Source: Candidatus Pelagibacterales bacterium
Lineage (GTDB): Bacteria; Pseudomonadota; Alphaproteobacteria; TMED109
Length of the DNA stretch: 10,148 bases
Reading direction: 5' to 3'
NCBI GenBank assembly: GCA_002714055.1
Contig: PAWH01000033.1
Span: 5,359-15,506 of the forward strand
In this document: piece after piece, positions 6,717-10,148 of the stretch
Numbering within the stretch: the first letter of the stretch is position 1
Layout of the letters: each line of letters starts with the position of its first letter
Program-made: the position numbers and the translations under genes
Notes under the pieces: generated by a model
Told to the model about the DNA's origin: nothing
Seen by the model: only the letters and a program-made list of their open reading frames with translations
Database searches by the model: none

Positions 6717-8174
6717 CTAGTGAACTATTGGCTGTGCTAAAATCCATAAACTAAAAATAGTATATAAAACCATAAAAAAAGAAAAAGGCAGATGTATTTT
6801 CAAGGTATTTGAATTGCTTCCCTTAATTTTAAATGCTATTTTTTGACTGATAAAAATTGAAGCCATATGACCTAAAACTACACTTATTAGGATTATAGTC
6901 CAACCTATCTTCGCATTAATTACTGCCACATTAATTTGCATGTTAGCTGTTCCAAAAATATTCCATCCCCAACCAAATGGATCGGAAATAAGTTGAATTC
7001 CAATTTGTCCGGCGATCAATAAGAATGAGAAGTAATGTGCTACATGATAAGCAGCAGCAATAGGAATAAGAGCTGGAGTAAAAGCTATTAGTATAGTACA
7101 TAAATCAATTTTTTGTTTTACGTGTTTTTGAGCACGAAAACAGGTTGCCATAAATAAAAATCCGATTATTAAAGGCATACAAATAAATCCTATAGAATTA
7201 AGTACTAGAGTGATGTCACCAAAATACTGAACTAGTTTTTCTAAGACTGGTCTAAAAAATGATATTGAAACGATATAGACTTTGAAATTATCCCAAGCCT
7301 CTGTTTCAATAATCCCGTCAAAACTAATGCTAGATACTGCTACAACTATAAATAATGAGGAATAAATACTACCTCTGCCCATGTGGACACCACTTAAAGG
7401 AAGCCTTAAATTATCTTTAAAGCCTTTTTTATCTCTTCCTAATATTCCTAATCTACCGAGCATACCAAAATATATATTAAAAATTTCGGCAGAATTATTC
7501 CAGCGAGACCTGCCATAAACAACCATTCCCAATAAAGTGATAAGGGAATAAAACATTAAAAATAAAGAAAGATTATAAGGAACTTCTCTACCGGGAAATA
7601 TTATAGCTATCCACAAAACAATAAATAATAATATTAACCCTAATATTTCCGCCTCTTTATCTGAATGCCTCCTAATTCGTTTTAACTTTTTTCTTAAAAG
7701 AAAAATAAATAGAGAATAAATACTTGACCAAGGACTGATAGCCCCCCAAATATTTCCAAAAACGATTGATACATATGCAATACCAACCCAGACCCAGACC
7801 CAGATAAAGACGTTAATTATATTATCGAGAGGACCTTGTGAGCCAAATAAACCAGCAATAACTAAAAATACTAAAAATAAAAAAGGAATTTTATTAAGGT
7901 AATTTAATTTAAAATTTGAATACCGATATTCAGTTATTTTTTTGCTTTCTTTAATATAAGAATAAAAACGAAAATAGCTCACTAAAAATATTGTAATCAT
8001 TACCACTATACCTGAAGTGAATAAATAGAATGAGAGAGGAATTGGGAGTTCGTAACGCACATTAAGACCATGCGCATAAACATCAAAGGAAGAAAAAAAA
8101 ATTAATATAAAAGCAACAAGACTTGAATATCTAACAGTCTTATTTCGTAGGTAAAAACGGTATTTTCTTACCAT
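6717..8174 (-). CDS. Polytopic membrane protein of the family often labelled fenitrothion hydrolase (485 aa)
   Basis: The protein begins with a signal-like segment ending VYA-HG (residues 16-36), so the mature N-terminus probably starts at the conserved histidine. About ten further hydrophobic segments follow, near 46-70, 97-113, 120-145, 150-161, 177-195, 201-220, 268-288, 315-346, 359-397 (two passes), 420-443 and 461-482. HGLNVRYELPIPLSFYLF (35-52), SSISFDGI (281-288), AAYHVAHYFSFLLIAGQ (374-390), DPFGWGWNIFGTA (398-410) and VLGHMASI (433-440) match my memory of a family named after fenitrothion hydrolase in actinobacterial and proteobacterial genomes. That name is not a safe guide to function. 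Conserved His in membrane helices could bind a metal or haem (inference). The start overlaps the preceding small secreted gene by 35 nt, implying translational coupling. It converges on the propeller gene with only 2 nt between stops. Confidence 0.8.
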   Translation of the reverse strand: MVRKYRFYLRNKTVRYSSLVAFILIFFSSFDVYAHGLNVRYELPIPLSFYLFTSGIVVMITIFLVSYFRFYSYIKESKKITEYRYSNFKLNYLNKIPFLFLVFLVIAGLFGSQGPLDNIINVFIWVWVWVGIAYVSIVFGNIWGAISPWSSIYSLFIFLLRKKLKRIRRHSDKEAEILGLILLFIVLWIAIIFPGREVPYNLSLFLMFYSLITLLGMVVYGRSRWNNSAEIFNIYFGMLGRLGILGRDKKGFKDNLRLPLSGVHMGRGSIYSSLFIVVAVSSISFDGIIETEAWDNFKVYIVSISFFRPVLEKLVQYFGDITLVLNSIGFICMPLIIGFLFMATCFRAQKHVKQKIDLCTILIAFTPALIPIAAAYHVAHYFSFLLIAGQIGIQLISDPFGWGWNIFGTANMQINVAVINAKIGWTIILISVVLGHMASIFISQKIAFKIKGSNSNTLKIHLPFSFFMVLYTIFSLWILAQPIVH

Positions 8175-8463
8175 CAGTAACTTTTTTCTTTGTTATCGTT
8201 TTATTCTTGGTACAGCCAATTTTTATAAAAAGCTCCACCTGACCAAATCCTTCCTCATCTTTACATAAAGAAATAGGAAGGCTAGATTTTGCATCCATCA
8301 AATCATCGTGAAGTATTACGTTGCAAACCAAATCTGTTACTTTTATTTGTGCATTCATTTCAGATAAATTTACGACTGAGGCACTTATACTATCTTCAGT
8401 GTTTGCTTTTTGTATATTAAAAATTAAAGAAAAAAGAAAAATTATAATAAAAATATATTTCAT
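8140..8463 (-). CDS. Small secreted protein of unknown function, three cysteines (107 aa)
   Basis: I do not recognise the family. A signal peptide of about 22 residues (MKYIFIIIFLFSLIFN, then QKANT) is followed by an 85-residue mature domain. It looks like a single beta-rich fold: alternating hydrophobic strands in ISASVVNLSEMNAQIKVTDL and FGQVELFIKIGC. Three cysteines occur at DLVC (47), ISLC (66) and IGC (83), and a lysine-rich tail (TKNKTITKKKVTDGKK) ends it. The start is chosen at the ATG at 8463 because AGGAG stands 8 nt upstream; an in-frame ATG at 8520 would bury the signal peptide. Its 3' end overlaps the polytopic membrane protein, so the two probably act together at the envelope, perhaps as subunit or chaperone and membrane partner (inference). 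Confidence 0.75.
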   Translation of the reverse strand: MKYIFIIIFLFSLIFNIQKANTEDSISASVVNLSEMNAQIKVTDLVCNVILHDDLMDAKSSLPISLCKDEEGFGQVELFIKIGCTKNKTITKKKVTDGKKIPFLPTK

Positions 8464-8491
8464 ATAATTAACTCCTGTATAAGTACACTGC

Positions 8492-8520
8492 AGAATAATG
8501 TTAAACGACCCACAAATCAA
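8492..8520 (-). promoter_or_regulatory. Candidate promoter for the small secreted protein/membrane protein pair
   Basis: On the minus strand TTGATT (8520-8515) and TATTCT (8497-8492) are separated by 17 nt, in the 74-nt gap after hisI. Transcription would start near 8485, giving a leader of about 22 nt. The -10 matches only four of six consensus bases, so read-through from hisI is an alternative. Confidence 0.4.
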
Positions 8521-8537
8521 TTTGAATTCTTCTAAAA

Positions 8538-9032
8538 CTATATCTTAGTAGGATTTGGTATATCCTTATATACCTTTTCTGGATCAAAGGATTTTCTATC
8601 CTCAATAAACTCTAATAATCTTTCAGGTTTATCACTTTTTCCTAAAGGCACTTCCCTATAAAAACAGCTCCTATATCCAACATGGCATGAAGATTCATTT
8701 CCTCCTCCTATCGGAGGACATAACAATACCTCAATTACCAAGCAATCTTGATCATCATCAATTAACATCCGCTTTACTTCTTGAAACATGCCAGAAGTTT
8801 CACCTTTTTTCCAAAGTTTTTTTCTTGATCTAGACCAATAGTGAGCAAATCCTGATGATATAGTTAGTTTCATAGATTCTTCATTCATATAAGCAAACAT
8901 TAAAACTTCTTGTGTTTCAAAATGTTTAGTTATGCATGGAATAATACCATCAGAATCAAATTTAGGAGCTAAATCTTGACTTTCCTCTACTTGTTCAACA
9001 GACAATCTTTTTAAAAATTTAATATTAGCCAT
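8538..9032 (-). CDS. hisI: Phosphoribosyl-AMP cyclohydrolase variant lacking one zinc cysteine (164 aa)
   Basis: HisI hydrolyses the N1-C6 bond of the purine ring of PR-AMP, the third step of histidine synthesis, in the cytoplasm. Family features are clear: KFDSDGIIPCITKHFETQEV (24-43), VLMFAYMN (43-50), AHYWSRSRKKLWKKGETSG (63-81), the aspartate cluster (92-96) and SSCHVGYRSCFYR (114-126). In the characterised enzyme the cluster is DCDxD and its Cys (Cys93) is a zinc ligand with Cys109 and Cys116. Here residues 92-97 are DDDQDC, so that Cys is Asp, while the other two ligands match Cys116 and Cys123. About seven extra residues with a CPPIGGGN stretch (105-112) lie before them; Cys97 or Cys105 could replace the ligand. 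The ATG at 9032 has AGG 9 nt upstream; an ATG at 9038 is an alternative. No fused HisE domain is present. Divergent from folE. Confidence 0.88.
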   Translation of the reverse strand: MANIKFLKRLSVEQVEESQDLAPKFDSDGIIPCITKHFETQEVLMFAYMNEESMKLTISSGFAHYWSRSRKKLWKKGETSGMFQEVKRMLIDDDQDCLVIEVLLCPPIGGGNESSCHVGYRSCFYREVPLGKSDKPERLLEFIEDRKSFDPEKVYKDIPNPTKI

Positions 9033-9078
9033 AAACATTTACCTATAAATTACGGTTTCTAATGTATACTAAATAGCG

Positions 9079-9096
9079 GATTAATAGAAATTAATC
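9079..9096. promoter_or_regulatory. Inverted repeat in the hisI-folE divergent gap (possible operator)
   Basis: GATTAAT-AGAA-ATTAATC is a perfect 7-bp inverted repeat with a 4-nt spacer, 47 nt upstream of hisI and 89 nt upstream of folE. It could be a dimeric regulator site. The arms are AT-rich, so chance is possible; no T-run makes it a terminator. Confidence 0.3.
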
Positions 9097-9112
9097 TTTA
9101 ATTTAATAATAA

Positions 9113-9126
9113 ATATATATATATAT
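9113..9126. repeat. (AT)7 dinucleotide run in the hisI-folE gap
   Basis: Seven uninterrupted AT units lie between the inverted repeat and a TATAAT (9144-9149) that is a candidate -10 for folE. The run occupies the place of the folE -35 and may vary in length between strains. Confidence 0.75.
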
Positions 9127-9184
9127 AAAATAGAATAATGAGTTATAATAAAGTTTACATGGAAAAATTATTTGGAATATAGTT

Positions 9185-9805
9185 ATGAAGCAAAATATTG
9201 TAGCCAAAAAAGAGTCATCCAATAATCATAAACCCTCTCGCGAAGAAGCAAAAGAAGCTGTGAAAACCATGCTAGCCTGGGCGGGAGACAACCCTAATCG
9301 GGAAGGATTGATAGAAACTCCTGAAAGAGTAGTAAGTGCATATGAAGAGTTTTTTGCAGGATATGATATGGATCCTGATGAAATATTAGATAAAACATTT
9401 GAAGAAGTAGCAGGTTATGATGAAATGGTAATTGTTAAGGATGTCAGATTAGAATCTCACTGCGAACATCATATGGTTCCATTTATAGGAATTGCGCATG
9501 TAGCCTACATTCCCCATAAAAGAGTTGTAGGGATTAGTAAATTAGCAAGAATTGTAGATGTGTATGCAAAAAGATTACAGACACAGGAAACAATGACTGC
9601 TCAAATAGCTGACACTATACAAAGGGTATTAGAGCCCAGAGGAGTTGCTGTAGTAATTGATGCTGAACATCAGTGTATGACTACAAGAGGAGTGCACAAA
9701 TCTGAAACTTCTACTGTAACTAGTAGAATGCTTGGGATTTTTAGAACCGATGAACGTACCCGCTCCGAATTTATGAATTTAATTGCGTCAGCAAATACTA
9801 GGTAA
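9185..9805 (+). CDS. folE: GTP cyclohydrolase I (206 aa)
   Basis: FolE opens the imidazole ring of GTP and forms 7,8-dihydroneopterin triphosphate, the first step towards tetrahydrofolate and, in many bacteria, a step feeding queuosine synthesis. It is a cytoplasmic zinc-dependent decamer. Family signatures are complete: [12 protein letters not shown] (38-49), the zinc and catalytic segment [11 protein letters not shown] (90-100, Cys93 and His96 as ligands, His95 catalytic), [20 protein letters not shown] (116-135) and [13 protein letters not shown] (160-172, third ligand Cys164). The length matches bacterial FolE. The ATG at 9185 is preceded by GGA at suitable distance. It diverges from hisI and is followed after 8 nt by a maf-type gene, so both are probably co-transcribed. 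No folate-specific regulatory site is visible. Confidence 0.97.
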   Translation: MKQNIVAKKESSNNHKPSREEAKEAVKTMLAWAGDNPNREGLIETPERVVSAYEEFFAGYDMDPDEILDKTFEEVAGYDEMVIVKDVRLESHCEHHMVPFIGIAHVAYIPHKRVVGISKLARIVDVYAKRLQTQETMTAQIADTIQRVLEPRGVAVVIDAEHQCMTTRGVHKSETSTVTSRMLGIFRTDERTRSEFMNLIASANTR

Positions 9806-9813
9806 GATTATTA

Positions 9814-10148
9814 GTGACTCAAAACATAGGCACTGTAGCTATAAAACCTATAAAACCTCTAATATTAGCATCGAAATCAGAAGCAAGAGATAAAATTCTT
9901 CAAAAATCTGGAATTTTATATTCAATAAAGCCATCAAATATTAATGAATCTGAAATAAAAAAAAGAATTAATGAATTTGGACTCAATAAAATTGTTAAGC
10001 AATTGGCCATTAAAAAAGCTTCCCAGATAGGAAAATTATATCCTGAAGCATACGTAATAGGTGCAGATCAAATATGTAGCCTTGGAAAAAAAATATTTGA
10101 TAAGCCAAAAACTGAATATAATGCTATTAAACAACTTACTGAATTATC
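9814..10148 (+). CDS. Maf-family nucleotide pyrophosphatase, YceF-like (3' end cut by window edge)
   Basis: Maf proteins hydrolyse non-canonical or modified nucleoside triphosphates to monophosphates in the cytoplasm. The 111 codons present hold the N-terminal substrate loop PLILASKSEARDKILQKSG (17-35) and the second motif VIGADQICSLGKKIFDKP (87-104). The second motif carries the aspartate of the family catalytic centre and resembles E. coli YceF (m7GTP-preferring) more than YhdE; this assignment is tentative. The proposed start is a GTG 8 nt after the folE stop, with AGGTAAG of the folE end as ribosome site. No ATG in this frame precedes the first motif. A full Maf protein is about 190-200 residues, so nearly half is outside the window. 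The spacing implies an operon with folE. Confidence 0.85.
   Translation, partial: MTQNIGTVAIKPIKPLILASKSEARDKILQKSGILYSIKPSNINESEIKKRINEFGLNKIVKQLAIKKASQIGKLYPEAYVIGADQICSLGKKIFDKPKTEYNAIKQLTEL

Noticed and set aside
8703..8718. Perfect hairpin TCCTCC-TATC-GGAGGA inside hisI
   Set aside because: It has no T-run and is fully explained by codons of the CPPIGGG stretch; nothing points to a regulatory role.

Overview
The window is a 10.1 kb, strongly AT-rich, densely packed bacterial segment. It carries ten protein genes, two cut by the window edges, and no gap longer than about 155 bases. It most likely comes from an AT-rich, streamlined alphaproteobacterium of the marine SAR11-like kind. The basis is low GC by eye, short intergenic gaps, overlapping genes, a ROSE-type leader on a small heat-shock gene, and a hisI/folE neighbourhood I recall from other Alphaproteobacteria. 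This placement is an inference, and no rRNA or other marker is present to fix it.

Layout. At the left edge a minus-strand LolD/MacB-type ABC ATPase (1-603, cut) diverges from a 124-residue membrane protein of unknown function (699-1073). A small heat-shock protein gene follows (1225-1701). It has a near-consensus heat-shock (sigma-32) promoter, a roughly 107-nt leader of four consecutive hairpins whose last one hides the ribosome site (a ROSE-like RNA thermometer), and a strong intrinsic terminator. A two-gene plus-strand operon encodes an acyl-CoA dehydrogenase (1823-2983) and a family III CoA-transferase (3005-4201), together a CoA activation/desaturation pair. Its end overlaps, tail to tail, a minus-strand cyclopropane fatty acid synthase gene (4191-5414).

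The middle-right part holds three envelope genes of uncertain role. The first is a secreted seven-bladed beta-propeller with histidines and acidic residues at repeated blade positions, resembling SBP56/methanethiol oxidase (5527-6714). Convergent with it is a minus-strand pair: a small secreted three-cysteine protein (8140-8463) whose 3' end overlaps the start of a roughly 11-TM membrane protein (6717-8174). The membrane protein belongs to a family often labelled fenitrothion hydrolase in databases. I judge this the least described part of the window.

At the right, a hisI gene (8538-9032) encodes a phosphoribosyl-AMP cyclohydrolase variant that lacks one of the three classical zinc cysteines. 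It diverges, across an AT-rich gap with a perfect inverted repeat, from folE (9185-9805). FolE is GTP cyclohydrolase I, and its gene is followed 8 nt later by a maf/yceF-type nucleotide pyrophosphatase gene cut by the window end.

No tRNA, rRNA, CRISPR array, insertion sequence, integrase or phage gene was seen.
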